From Actinomycetota bacterium (GTDB lineage: Bacteria; Actinomycetota; Acidimicrobiia; IMCC26256; PALSA-610), in NCBI GenBank assembly GCA_005779345.1, contig SXJQ01000085.1:1-13753 (forward strand): a DNA stretch of 13,753 nucleotides, read 5' to 3'. Position numbers and translations under genes: made by a program. The notes under the pieces are model-generated. The model ran no database searches, was not told the origin of the DNA, and saw only the letters and a program-made list of their open reading frames with translations. Positions 1-6,964 of this stretch are shown in pieces. Positions within the stretch are counted from its first letter, which is position 1. Each line of letters begins with the position of its first letter.

Positions 1-1
1 C

Positions 2-559
2 GACCAGATCGAGGCAATGACGATGGGCGACCGCATCGCGATCCTCCGCGACGGTCAGCTGCAACAACTCGACGGTCCGCAGGCCGTGTACGAACGGCCG
101 GCCAACGTGTTCGTCGCCGGCTTCATCGGGACCCCACCGATGAACCTGTTCGCGGTTCGGGTGGCCGATGGCGCGGTGTGCGTCGGCGACGACCGCCTGC
201 CACTGCCGGCGGAGCTTGCAGCCGTTCCGGCCGGGGAGTGCACGGCGGGGATCCGACCCGAGCACCTCGTCGTCGATCCCAACGGCGCGCTCGGTGCCGT
301 CGTGATGTTCAGCGAGTCGCTCGGTCACGAGCGTCACTTGCACTGCCGGCTCGCGAACGGCGACATCGTCATCGTGCGCCAGGCGGCGAGCCTGGCGGTG
401 GCGGCCGACGGTGCGACGATCCGTCTCGCCGTCGCGCCCGATGCCGTGCACCTGTTCGACCGCTTGACCGGAACGCGGTTCGGCGTCGCGACCGCGACCA
501 CGACGGCTACCACGACCACCACCGCGGGCGGGAACGCCGAGGGCGGGGATGCGTCGTAG
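2..559 (+). CDS. Sugar/glycerol-3-phosphate-type ABC importer ATPase, C-terminal part (MalK/UgpC family)
   Basis: Partial gene, cut by the left window edge; 185 residues are visible. It opens with DQIEAMTMGDRIAIL, which in MalK/UgpC ATPases directly follows the H-loop histidine, so the Walker A, signature and Walker B motifs lie off the window. GFIGTPPMN and GIRPEH (visible residues 83-88) mark the C-terminal TOBE/MOP-like regulatory domain of this family. The protein powers import by hydrolysing ATP at the inner face of the membrane. It ends in an unusual threonine-rich tail (visible residues about 162-176) followed by a Gly/Ala stretch; this is probably a disordered extension. Its last 11 nt overlap the start of the first permease gene, which points to translational coupling in one operon with the permeases and binding protein. 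The family assignment is firm; the substrate is inferred from the binding protein downstream. Confidence 0.93.
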   Translation, partial: DQIEAMTMGDRIAILRDGQLQQLDGPQAVYERPANVFVAGFIGTPPMNLFAVRVADGAVCVGDDRLPLPAELAAVPAGECTAGIRPEHLVVDPNGALGAVVMFSESLGHERHLHCRLANGDIVIVRQAASLAVAADGATIRLAVAPDAVHLFDRLTGTRFGVATATTTATTTTTAGGNAEGGDAS

Positions 560-1445
560 GGGCCGGCTGCGCGAGGCGTCACTCGCCTACGCCCTGCTGC
601 TGCCGTCGTTCGTCGTGTTCGGGGTCTTCGTCTTCTTTCCGTTCGCCAAGAACATCGAGCTGCCGTTCTACGAGTCGCGCGGTGGCGTCGGGTTCGGGGC
701 CAACAAGACCGGCGGAACCCGCACGTGGGTCGGGCTCGAGCAGTGGCGCGACATCCTCGGCTCCGAGGAGTTCCGCGACGCGCTGTGGATCACGTTGAAG
801 TTCACGGTCATCACCGTGCCCGTCGGCATCGGGCTCGGATTGCTGCTCGCCGTGCTCGCCCACCAGCGCCTGCGCGGCATCACGATCTACCGGACGATCT
901 TCAGCTCCACGGTCGCGACTTCTGCCGCGGTGGCGTCGGTGATCTTCTTCAGCCTGTTCGGGCCCGCTTCTGGAGTATGGAAGCTGCGGATCGGCGGGAT
1001 CCCGATCCTCGAACACCCGACCTGGGCGTTGCCCGCAGTGGCCGGGGTCGCGATCTGGCAGAGCCTCGGGCTTGCGTTCATCGTGATGAGTTCGGGACTC
1101 CAGGCGCTGCCCGACGACGTGCTCGAGGCCGCAGCCATCGACGGCGCGGGCGCGAACCGCCGGTTCTTCGCGGTGACGCTGCCACTGATGTCGCCGACAT
1201 TGTTCTTCGCGTTCGTCGTCGGGGCGATCAGCGCGTTCAAGACGTTCGCCGAGATCGACATCCTCACACCGGGCGGCGGCACCGGCGACAACACGCGCGT
1301 GCTCGCGTACGCGGTCTACGACTCCGGGATCGTCTCGGGCAACCAGGTGAAGGCGGCGGTGTTCGCCGTCGGCCTGTTCGTGTGCGTGTTCGTCCTCACC
1401 CTGCTGCAACTCCGTCTCGAACGGCGGGTGAAGTATGTCGGTTGA
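549..1445 (+). CDS. ABC transporter permease, UgpA/MalF-like
   Basis: 298-residue integral membrane protein, one of two permease subunits of the importer. Hydrophobic segments at about residues 11-33, 80-104, 112-137, 160-182, 214-235 and 266-288 give the usual six-helix layout. The cytoplasmic EAA loop, which docks onto the ATPase, is visible as EAAAIDGAGANRRF starting at Glu193 and is followed by TLPLMSP. The ATG at 549 lies inside the end of the ATPase gene (11-nt overlap) behind a G/A-rich stretch that can serve as a ribosome binding site. The stop at 1443-1445 lies inside the next permease gene, again with an 11-nt overlap. Length, topology and EAA sequence fit sugar-type (family 1) permeases. 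The exact substrate cannot be read from this subunit. Confidence 0.93.
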   Translation: MRRRGRLREASLAYALLLPSFVVFGVFVFFPFAKNIELPFYESRGGVGFGANKTGGTRTWVGLEQWRDILGSEEFRDALWITLKFTVITVPVGIGLGLLLAVLAHQRLRGITIYRTIFSSTVATSAAVASVIFFSLFGPASGVWKLRIGGIPILEHPTWALPAVAGVAIWQSLGLAFIVMSSGLQALPDDVLEAAAIDGAGANRRFFAVTLPLMSPTLFFAFVVGAISAFKTFAEIDILTPGGGTGDNTRVLAYAVYDSGIVSGNQVKAAVFAVGLFVCVFVLTLLQLRLERRVKYVG

Positions 1446-2364
1446 CCCAGCCGGCATGGTCGGGTCGGTCGGGCCGGTCGGGTCGGTCGGGCCGCCGACG
1501 TGGGTCGCACCCGTCGGGTCGGCCGCGCCGGGAGGGCCGCGGGAGTCGGCGGGGTCGGGGCGTCGCGTCCTGCGGTATGCGCTGCTCACGGTGCTCGCCG
1601 GACTGATCCTGTTCCCCGTGTATGCCACGGTCGTCAACTCCTTGTCGACGCCGACCGAAATCACGCCGTTCCCGTGGTTCCCGGCCTCGCCGAACTGGGA
1701 GAACTACTCCAAGGCGTGGAGTCAGGGTCACCTGTCGAAGTACCTGCTCAACTCCGCGATCGTCACGATCGCGATCACCGCGGGGCAGGTCGTCACCGCG
1801 ATCATGGCGGCCTACGCGTTCGCGTTCTTGCGCTTCCCGTTGCGGCGGTTGCTGTTCGTCGTGTTCCTCACGACCTTGATGATTCCGGCCGAGGTCACGA
1901 TCCTGCAGAACGTCAAGACCGTGCGCCCGTGGGACGGCGACCTCACCTACCTTGCGCTCATCGTGCCGTCGCTCGCGAGCGGGTTCGGCGCCTTCTTGTT
2001 GCGCCAGTCGTTCCTCCAGGTTCCCAAGGAGTTGCGCGAGGCCGCCTTCCTCGACGGATACGGCCACCTCCGGTTCATGACCCGCATCGTCGTCCCGCTC
2101 ACCCGGCCGGCCATCGCCGCGATGGGCCTGTTCGCGTTCCTCGGAGCGTGGAATCAGTACCTCTGGCCGCTCCTCGTGACCAGCGACGCGCCCGAGTACC
2201 GCACGGTGCAGTACGGACTCAAGCAACTCGCCGGAGGGTCGCTCGACCAGATCGGCGTGACCTACGCCGGTACGGTGCTCGCGTTCCTACCGATCGCGGT
2301 CTTGTTGATGGTGTTCTCGAAACAGTTGGTGCGCGGGCTCACGGCCGGCGCGGTGAAGGGATGA
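1435..2364 (+). CDS. ABC transporter permease, UgpE/MalG-like
   Basis: 309-residue second permease of the importer. The membrane part begins near residue 46 (RYALLTVLAGLILFPVYA). The EAA loop starts at Glu202 (EAAFLDGYGHLRF) and is followed by VVPLTRPAI and FLGAWNQYLWPLL, a signature typical of MalG/UgpE proteins. The first 43 or so residues are unusual: a low-complexity Val/Gly/Ser/Pro stretch with a perfect VGSVGP duplication (residues 9-20), far longer than the short cytoplasmic tail usual in the family. The ATG at 1435 overlaps the preceding gene by 11 nt. A second in-frame ATG at 1456 (Met8) would not remove the repeats. The stop overlaps the binding-protein start in an ATGA arrangement. 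Confidence 0.93.
   Translation: MSVDPAGMVGSVGPVGSVGPPTWVAPVGSAAPGGPRESAGSGRRVLRYALLTVLAGLILFPVYATVVNSLSTPTEITPFPWFPASPNWENYSKAWSQGHLSKYLLNSAIVTIAITAGQVVTAIMAAYAFAFLRFPLRRLLFVVFLTTLMIPAEVTILQNVKTVRPWDGDLTYLALIVPSLASGFGAFLLRQSFLQVPKELREAAFLDGYGHLRFMTRIVVPLTRPAIAAMGLFAFLGAWNQYLWPLLVTSDAPEYRTVQYGLKQLAGGSLDQIGVTYAGTVLAFLPIAVLLMVFSKQLVRGLTAGAVKG
1458..1493 (+). repeat. Perfect 18-bp tandem duplication inside a permease gene
   Basis: Two identical copies of ggtcgggtcggtcgggcc at 1458-1475 and 1476-1493, inside the N-terminal extension of the second permease gene. They encode VGSVGP twice. The 18-bp unit is itself built of near-identical ggtcgg blocks, and similar blocks continue up to about 1530, so slipped-strand expansion is the likely origin. 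The length is a multiple of three, so copy-number change would preserve the frame. Confidence 0.9.
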
Positions 2365-3827
2365 ACCGAATGCGCAACAACCGTCTCCAACACGTGCAAT
2401 CTCGTCGCCGGCTCGCGGTCGTCCCGCTCGTGCTCGCCGTCGGCCTCGCGGCCTGCGGCGGCGGCGACGGCGAAGGGTCGGAGACCACGATCGCGCCCGG
2501 GGCGACCACGACGTCGGGCGACACCGTGCCCGACCTCTCCGACCAGTGCCCGCTCGACGCGTTGGAGTCGGCCGAGGGACCGGTCGAGATCACGTACTGG
2601 CACGCGATGACCCGGGCGAACGAAGAAACGTTGACGACGCTCACCGACGAGTTCAACGCGTCGCAGGACAAGGTCGCGGTCACGCTCGTCAATCAGAATG
2701 GATACACCGAGAACTTCACGGCGTTCGAGACGGCGTTCAACACGAACGATTCGCCCGACCTCATCCAACTCGAGGACACGTCGCTCCAGAAGGTCGTCGA
2801 CGCGCAGGCCGTCGTTCCGGCGCAGGCGTGTCTCGACGCTGCAGACGCGACCAAGGACGACTTCGTGAAGCGCGTGGTCGACTACTACAGCATCGACGGC
2901 ACGCTGTACCCGATGCCGTTCAACGTCTCGAACCCGGTCTTCTACTACAACAAGAAGTCGTTCGAGGCCGCCGGTCTCGACCCTGAGCAGGCGCCGACGA
3001 CCTTCGCCGAGGTGCGCGAGTACGCCGACGCGCTCCAGGGATCGGGCATCGAGTACGGCTTCGCCTTCAAGCGCGACGCTTGGGTGCTGGAACAGTTCCT
3101 CGCACTGAACGGCGAGCCGTACGTGAACAACGACAACGGCCGCAGCGGTCGGGCGACGGCGGCCGCCTTCGACACCGACACCGCACTCGAGATCTTCGAG
3201 TTCCTCGATTCGGGCCAGGAGGCCGGCGTGTTCGTCACGAACCCGGCGGGCGGACCGAGTGGCTTCGACAACCTGATCAACATCTGCAAGGGGACCGTGC
3301 CGATGACGATCGATACGTCGGCTGCGCTCGGCACCGCCTACGACGTGTTGCAGGGCGAAGGTTGCGACGTCGAGGTCGAAATCGGGGTCGCGCCGCTGCC
3401 GGGTGGCAACGGCAACGGCGGTGTGCTCGTCGGCGGCGCGGCGAACTTCCTCCCGGCCAACGGCGACGACGTTCGCTTGGCCGCGGCGTACACGTACGCG
3501 GCGTTCCTCGCGTCGCCCGAGTCGCAGGCCACTTGGGCCGCGGGCACCGGGTACATCCCGGTGAGCCGCGCCGCCGCCGACAGCGACACGATCCAGTCGT
3601 TGTGGGCCGACAAGCCCGGCTACAAGGTCGCCTTCGACCAACTCGTGAGCGGCGTCGACAACGTCGCGACCGCCGGACCGGTGATCGGCGACTACAAGGG
3701 CGTCCGCGACGCGATGACCGACGCGCTCGAGGCGTTCCTCGTCGAGTCGACGTCGCCGGCCGACGCATTGGCGGACGCGAAGCGCGACGCCGACCAACGC
3801 ATTCAGGCCTACAACGACGGCATCTGA
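2361..3827 (+). CDS. Extracellular solute-binding lipoprotein, family 1 (UgpB-like)
   Basis: 488-residue substrate-binding lipoprotein of the importer. A basic N-terminus, a hydrophobic stretch and the lipobox LAAC place the lipidated cysteine at residue 32. A Gly/Thr/Ser linker follows before the folded domain. ITYWHAM (from residue 77) and the FNVSNPVFYYNKKSFEAAGL block (from about residue 187) with DPEQ closely resemble UgpB, the sn-glycerol-3-phosphate/glycerophosphocholine binding protein. That is the basis for the substrate guess. It captures solute outside the membrane and delivers it to the two permeases. The ATG at 2361 overlaps the previous stop (ATGA). A second in-frame ATG at 2370, which has AAGGG 9 nt upstream, is an alternative start that leaves the signal peptide intact. 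The binding protein comes last in the operon, whereas many such operons have it first. Confidence 0.94.
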   Translation: MNRMRNNRLQHVQSRRRLAVVPLVLAVGLAACGGGDGEGSETTIAPGATTTSGDTVPDLSDQCPLDALESAEGPVEITYWHAMTRANEETLTTLTDEFNASQDKVAVTLVNQNGYTENFTAFETAFNTNDSPDLIQLEDTSLQKVVDAQAVVPAQACLDAADATKDDFVKRVVDYYSIDGTLYPMPFNVSNPVFYYNKKSFEAAGLDPEQAPTTFAEVREYADALQGSGIEYGFAFKRDAWVLEQFLALNGEPYVNNDNGRSGRATAAAFDTDTALEIFEFLDSGQEAGVFVTNPAGGPSGFDNLINICKGTVPMTIDTSAALGTAYDVLQGEGCDVEVEIGVAPLPGGNGNGGVLVGGAANFLPANGDDVRLAAAYTYAAFLASPESQATWAAGTGYIPVSRAAADSDTIQSLWADKPGYKVAFDQLVSGVDNVATAGPVIGDYKGVRDAMTDALEAFLVESTSPADALADAKRDADQRIQAYNDGI

Positions 3828-3883
3828 CCCCCCGAGGTGCGTCGATAGCTGCGCGCGACGCTTCGCTCGCGCCGCACCTGGGG
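3828..3883. terminator. Strong GC-rich hairpin between convergent genes, probable bidirectional terminator
   Basis: The left arm ccccgaggtgcg (3830-3841) pairs with cgcacctgggg (3873-3883), with a single bulged G. A second stem nests inside: gcgcgacg (3853-3860) with cgctcgcgc (3864-3872), with one bulged C. The hairpin starts directly after the binding-protein stop and ends 1 nt before the SRPBCC stop codon. It therefore lies in the 3' ends of both convergent operons. There is no clear U-tract, which is common in high-GC actinobacteria. Confidence 0.65.
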
Positions 3884-3884
3884 T

Positions 3885-4358
3885 TCAGGGGTGTTCGGCG
3901 GCGGCCTTGATGTTGGCGAGGGTCTGTTCGACCGCGGCGCACAGCATCTCGTAGCGCCCCTCGAAGTTGCTGGCGGCGCCCTCGACGTTGAGCAGCGGAG
4001 CGTGGAACGACTCGGTCAAGATGCACCCGGAACCATCGTCGCTCGGTGCGAACTCGTACCGCCATGTCGTGCGTTGCTCGGGCGGATCCATCTCGGCAGG
4101 GGCAACGAACGCGAAGACCGACCCTTCGACGCACTCGGTCACTTGCGACGGCACCGACCATTCGAACGTTCCCGCGCGATTGTGACCGACGAACAGCGCT
4201 CCCGCCGCGGGACGGTCGGAGCCATCGTGCCATTCGGCGCGGACGCACTCCGGGCTCCACTCGCCCATGCGGGTGACCTCGGCGACGAGCGCCCAGACTG
4301 CCGTCGGCGGTGCTGCGATCTCGATCGAGGTCGAGAAATCGAGGGGCTGGGTGACCAT
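3885..4358 (-). CDS. SRPBCC-family (START/polyketide cyclase-like) protein
   Basis: 157-residue soluble protein. The N-terminus FSTSIEIAAPPTAVWALVAEVTRMGEWSPE is the typical opening of the SRPBCC helix-grip fold: a first strand, then AVW on the first helix and a GEWSPE loop before the next strand. The C-terminal long helix is visible in the last 35 or so residues (NFEGRYEMLCAAVEQTLANIK). Proteins of this fold bind hydrophobic ligands in a central cavity, and their roles range from lipid binding to cyclase or hydrolase chemistry. Nothing in this sequence narrows the ligand. The start is well supported by a GGAGG ribosome binding site 6 nt upstream. The gene follows the aminotransferase by 13 nt, so the two are almost certainly co-transcribed. 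No enzymatic role is claimed. Confidence 0.88.
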   Translation of the reverse strand: MVTQPLDFSTSIEIAAPPTAVWALVAEVTRMGEWSPECVRAEWHDGSDRPAAGALFVGHNRAGTFEWSVPSQVTECVEGSVFAFVAPAEMDPPEQRTTWRYEFAPSDDGSGCILTESFHAPLLNVEGAASNFEGRYEMLCAAVEQTLANIKAAAEHP

Positions 4359-4364
4359 TCGTTG

Positions 4365-4369
4365 CCTCC
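4365..4369 (-). promoter_or_regulatory. Shine-Dalgarno site of the SRPBCC gene
   Basis: On the minus strand GGAGG lies 6 nt before the ATG at 4358, in the 13-nt gap after the aminotransferase stop. It is one of the clearest ribosome binding sites in the window and fixes the SRPBCC start. Confidence 0.75.
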
Positions 4370-4371
4370 GC

Positions 4372-5622
4372 TCAGAGCGCGGCCGCGAACGCGGCGACCG
4401 CTCGGTAGATCTCGTCGGCGGTGACGACGAGTGGCGGCATCCACCGCACGATGTTGCCGTAGGTGCCGCAGTTCATGAACAACACGCGATGCTCGGTGCG
4501 CGCCGTCTCGATCACCCGGGCGACCGTCGCCGCATCGGGCGTGCCGTCGGGCGCGACGAACTCGGTCGCGACCATCAGGCCCCGACCGCGCACGTCGGCG
4601 AGACCGGGGTGGGAACGCTGAACGGCGCCCAGTGCTGCGAGCAGTTGGTCGCCGCGCGCGGCCGCGTTGGCGATGACGCCGTCGTCGGTGAGCACGTCGA
4701 TGGTCGCGAGCGCGGCCGCGCACCCGATCGGGTTGCCGCCGTAGGTGCCGCCGTGGCTGCCGCGGGGCCACTTGCCCATGAGATCCGACGATGCGCCGAT
4801 CGCGGCGATCGGAAACCCGCTCGCGATTCCCTTCGCCATCACCATCACGTCGGGGCGCACCCCGCTGTGGTCGACGGCGAACAGGCGCCCGGTGCGTCCG
4901 AAGCCCGCCTGGACCTCGTCGGCGACGAGCAGGATCCCGGTCTCGTCGCACAGGTCGCGCAGGGCGTGGAGGTACGCGTCGGGCGCGGGGATGTAGCCGC
5001 CTTCGCCGAGGACCGGCTCGATCACGATCGCGGCGGTCTCGTCGGGGGCGGTCTGGCTCGCGAGCAAGTGGCGGAGTCCCGCCAGGGCGCGTCGGCTCGC
5101 GTCGGCCTCGTTGCACCCCCACTCGAATGCACGGGGGAAGGGCGCCACGAAGATCCCTGCCGGGAGCGGTTGGTAGCCGGCGCGGTAGCCGGTCTTGCTC
5201 GTGGTCATGGCCATGGTCAGCATCGTCCGCCCGTGGAAGCTGCCGTCCATCACGATCACGTTGGGGCGGCCGCTGACCTGTCGCGCGAGCTTGACCGCGG
5301 CCTCGGTGGCCTCGGCGCCCGAGTTGGAGAAGAAGAATTGGTCGATGCTCTCGGGGGTGATCGTCGCGAGGCGGTCGGCGAGTTCGCCGACGATCGGGTT
5401 GCGGTAGCAGTTCACCTGCGAGTGGATGAACCGACCGGCCTGGTCGCGGATCGCCGCGACGACCTTGGGGTGGCAGTGGCCGGTACTCGTGACGGCGATC
5501 CCGCTCGTGAAGTCGAGGTACTCGGTGCCGTCGGCGGTGACGACGGTGCAGCCCCGTCCCTCGACGACCGGCAGGTCGGTGACCTGGAACCAGACCCCCG
5601 CGACGTGTTCGTCTCCACTCAT
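4372..5622 (-). CDS. Class-III PLP-dependent aminotransferase (4-aminobutyrate/acetylornithine transaminase family)
   Basis: 416-residue cytosolic aminotransferase that moves an amino group, usually from an omega-amine such as 4-aminobutyrate, to 2-oxoglutarate through PLP. Visible landmarks are FTSGIAVTSTGHCHPKV near the N-terminus, the PLP phosphate-binding SGAEATEAAVKLAR, VMDGSFHGRT, GEGGYIPAP, LLVADEVQAGFGRTG with Asp235 contacting the PLP ring nitrogen, and MAKGIASGFP with the Schiff-base Lys264. I chose the ATG at 5622 (MSGDEHVAGVWFQ). The frame stays open upstream to 5721, but that extension runs through a palindromic repeat and gives arginine-rich, unfamily-like sequence. There is no Shine-Dalgarno at 5622; a possible leaderless promoter lies just upstream. 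The GABA transaminase reading fits the overall sequence best, but acetylornithine or another omega-amine cannot be excluded. Confidence 0.93.
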   Translation of the reverse strand: MSGDEHVAGVWFQVTDLPVVEGRGCTVVTADGTEYLDFTSGIAVTSTGHCHPKVVAAIRDQAGRFIHSQVNCYRNPIVGELADRLATITPESIDQFFFSNSGAEATEAAVKLARQVSGRPNVIVMDGSFHGRTMLTMAMTTSKTGYRAGYQPLPAGIFVAPFPRAFEWGCNEADASRRALAGLRHLLASQTAPDETAAIVIEPVLGEGGYIPAPDAYLHALRDLCDETGILLVADEVQAGFGRTGRLFAVDHSGVRPDVMVMAKGIASGFPIAAIGASSDLMGKWPRGSHGGTYGGNPIGCAAALATIDVLTDDGVIANAAARGDQLLAALGAVQRSHPGLADVRGRGLMVATEFVAPDGTPDAATVARVIETARTEHRVLFMNCGTYGNIVRWMPPLVVTADEIYRAVAAFAAAL

Positions 5623-5629
5623 GCCGCCG

Positions 5630-5635
5630 AACCTA
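5630..5635 (-). promoter_or_regulatory. Possible -10 element (leaderless) of the aminotransferase gene
   Basis: On the minus strand TAGGTT (TANNNT type) ends 7 nt before the ATG at 5622, and there is no Shine-Dalgarno in between. In actinobacteria this spacing is typical of leaderless transcripts that begin at the start codon. No convincing -35 box is visible. Assignment is by position and motif only. Confidence 0.3.
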
Positions 5636-5649
5636 CCGAACCGGCAGCG

Positions 5650-5696
5650 AACCGGCGTCGTCGCGCGGCGAGGAACGCGGGTTGACGACGCCGGTT
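5650..5696. repeat. Palindromic repeat, copy 1
   Basis: Perfect 13-bp arms, aaccggcgtcgtc (5650-5662) and gacgacgccggtt (5684-5696), separated by 21 nt. It lies between the DUF559 gene and the aminotransferase start. Copy 2 has identical arms and the same 21-nt spacer length, with a similar but not identical spacer sequence. Confidence 0.9.
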
Positions 5697-5720
5697 GCGT
5701 GCCGGACCGCCCGAGGAGCA

Positions 5721-5767
5721 AACCGGCGTCGTCGCGGCGCGGGGAGCGCGGGTTGACGACGCCGGTT
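5721..5767. repeat. Palindromic repeat, copy 2
   Basis: Perfect 13-bp arms identical to copy 1 (5721-5733 and 5755-5767) with a 21-nt spacer, starting 71 bp after copy 1. Its right end runs directly into the 33-bp tandem duplication. It lies 69 bp downstream of the DUF559 stop codon and could fold as a hairpin in that gene's 3' region. Confidence 0.9.
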
Positions 5768-5830
5768 CGGGCTGGGACGAAGGGTGGGGCGGCGCGGGTT
5801 CGGGCTGGGACGAAGGGTGGGGCGGCGCGG
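5765..5830. repeat. Perfect 33-bp tandem duplication
   Basis: Two identical 33-bp units, 5765-5797 and 5798-5830, each starting gttcgggctgggacgaaggg and ending in ggggcggcgcgg. The array starts within the right arm of palindrome copy 2 and stops 5 bp before the DUF559 stop codon. The stretch 5623-5835 therefore consists of two palindromes plus this array, and I see no gene in it. Confidence 0.92.
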
Positions 5831-5835
5831 GAGCG

Positions 5836-6834
5836 TCAGCTCGACTGGCGGAGGCGCGCATTGCGGGCCCGAATGCCTCGGACGGCCGAAGCGAACTCCG
5901 CGCCGCCGTGCTGAAGATCCCACCATCGCGCCTCGATCACGACCCACCCGAGTCCTGCGGCGCGGAGCGCTCGGCGGCTGTCGCGGTCGCCGGCGGCCTC
6001 GTGGTCGTGCCATTCGGCGCTCTGATACTCGAACAAGATGCGATCGGACTCATACGCGCCGTCGAATCGACCGACGAGTCGTCCGTCGGCATCGCGCAAT
6101 TCGAATTGGAGCGCGGGTTCGCCGAGCGAGTGGGCGCGAGCGGCCTGGAGGAGGAGGGCCTCGGGGTCGGACTCCGCGGGCCGCCGCTGCCGCCGGCTGA
6201 GTTCGATGGCCGCGCGGAGCTTGCGCACGCCGGGCCGTCCGCGGCGGGCATGTTGGGCGAGATACGCCTCGATCGACTCATCGGTCGCGAGCCTGCGTCG
6301 GCGTGCCGAGTGGATCGCTCGCTCGACGCGGGAGACCGAGACACCCTTGCGCCCTGCGAGTTGGAGCAGCGTCAACTCGATGACGACGACGGGCACCCCT
6401 TCACGCTCGGTGATGTCGCTCGGTGCGAGATCGGTGAACTCGTGCGCCCTGACGCCGTGATGATGGGTGCGGTCCCAACGGGAGCAGACCACGTCGATCG
6501 GGGAGGTCGGTCCACCCGGAAGCCCCCACAGAAAGTCGGCCGACTCATGGCTGATCGCGGCGAGAGTGTCGCTCGGCCCAGCGTCGTCGCGGCATCCGAA
6601 ACCGCTGCCGAGCCGCCGCCCGGCGGCCCAGCAGGCGGCGAGCGCTTGGCCATGCCAGGTCGAGGCGGCTGCCCGGAATTGCCAGACCCCCCGATGTACC
6701 GGCGCGATCTCACCCCGACGTCGGGCGGTTTGGATCCGGCGGGGTGGCATTCGAGGAGTGCCATCGTGGCCGGAGCGGAGCAGGGAATGGTGCTGCGCCG
6801 CGTGCTCGTAGGGGTCGTCGGGTCCGTTCGTCAT
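5836..6834 (-). CDS. DUF559-domain protein with AbiEi-like N-terminal region
   Basis: 332-residue protein of a type frequent in actinobacteria. The N-terminal 60 or so residues (RRRGEIAPVHRGVWQF) resemble the winged-helix region of AbiEi-like antitoxins. The middle contains ISHESADFLWGL, VRAHEFTDL and ITEREGVPVV. The C-terminus matches the DUF559/Vsr-like endonuclease fold: RFDGAYESDRILFEYQ with Asp258 and Glu269, then DRDSRRALRAAGLGWVVIEAR. The usual EYD(G) active-site step appears here as Glu269-Tyr270-Gln271, so nuclease activity may be weakened or lost. I chose the ATG at 6834 because sequence further upstream runs through repeats and is unfamily-like; no Shine-Dalgarno is visible. No AbiEii-type toxin gene is adjacent. 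Function is unknown; DNA binding or processing is an inference from the fold. Palindrome pairs flank the gene on both sides. Confidence 0.8.
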   Translation of the reverse strand: MTNGPDDPYEHAAQHHSLLRSGHDGTPRMPPRRIQTARRRGEIAPVHRGVWQFRAAASTWHGQALAACWAAGRRLGSGFGCRDDAGPSDTLAAISHESADFLWGLPGGPTSPIDVVCSRWDRTHHHGVRAHEFTDLAPSDITEREGVPVVVIELTLLQLAGRKGVSVSRVERAIHSARRRRLATDESIEAYLAQHARRGRPGVRKLRAAIELSRRQRRPAESDPEALLLQAARAHSLGEPALQFELRDADGRLVGRFDGAYESDRILFEYQSAEWHDHEAAGDRDSRRALRAAGLGWVVIEARWWDLQHGGAEFASAVRGIRARNARLRQSS

Positions 6835-6841
6835 GACGCCA

Positions 6842-6863
6842 TTGTGACGACAGGGTGTGACAA
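6842..6863. promoter_or_regulatory. Imperfect inverted repeat upstream of the DUF559 gene, possible operator
   Basis: TTGTGAC (6842-6848) and GTGACAA (6857-6863) form an imperfect dyad with one mismatch, in an A/T-richer island 7 bp upstream of the DUF559 start. Position and symmetry suit a transcription-factor site, and the gene product's own winged-helix region would be a candidate binder. This is weak evidence with no matching site seen elsewhere. Confidence 0.25.
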
Positions 6864-6895
6864 GTCCCTTCAGCCTGGCCAGAGGCACCATTCGA

Positions 6896-6935
6896 GCGTC
6901 GTCGGGCGACCGCCGGTGCGCAGCGACGACGCCGG
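6896..6935. repeat. Palindromic repeat, copy 3
   Basis: gcgtcgtc (6896-6903) and gacgacgc (6925-6932) are separated by exactly 21 nt, as in the other copies. The left arm is shorter than in copies 1 and 2, but the right side continues with the same gacgacgccggtt. Its 40-bp core differs from copy 4 at only two positions, both in the spacer. Confidence 0.8.
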
Positions 6936-6964
6936 TTGGGATGGTCTTTGGGTCGAGGGTCGTA

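Noticed and set aside
2262..3797. Minus-strand open frame of about 511 codons
   Set aside because: Antisense shadow of the solute-binding lipoprotein gene, with arginine- and valine-rich sequence of no family.
4372..5721. Aminotransferase start at 5721
   Set aside because: The extra 33 residues would be encoded by a palindromic repeat and are arginine-rich with no family similarity. The ATG at 5622 gives a normal N-terminus.
5836..6834. Complete AbiE-type toxin-antitoxin pair
   Set aside because: Only the AbiEi-like protein is present. The neighbours are a thiolase and an aminotransferase, and no AbiEii-type nucleotidyltransferase gene was found in the window.
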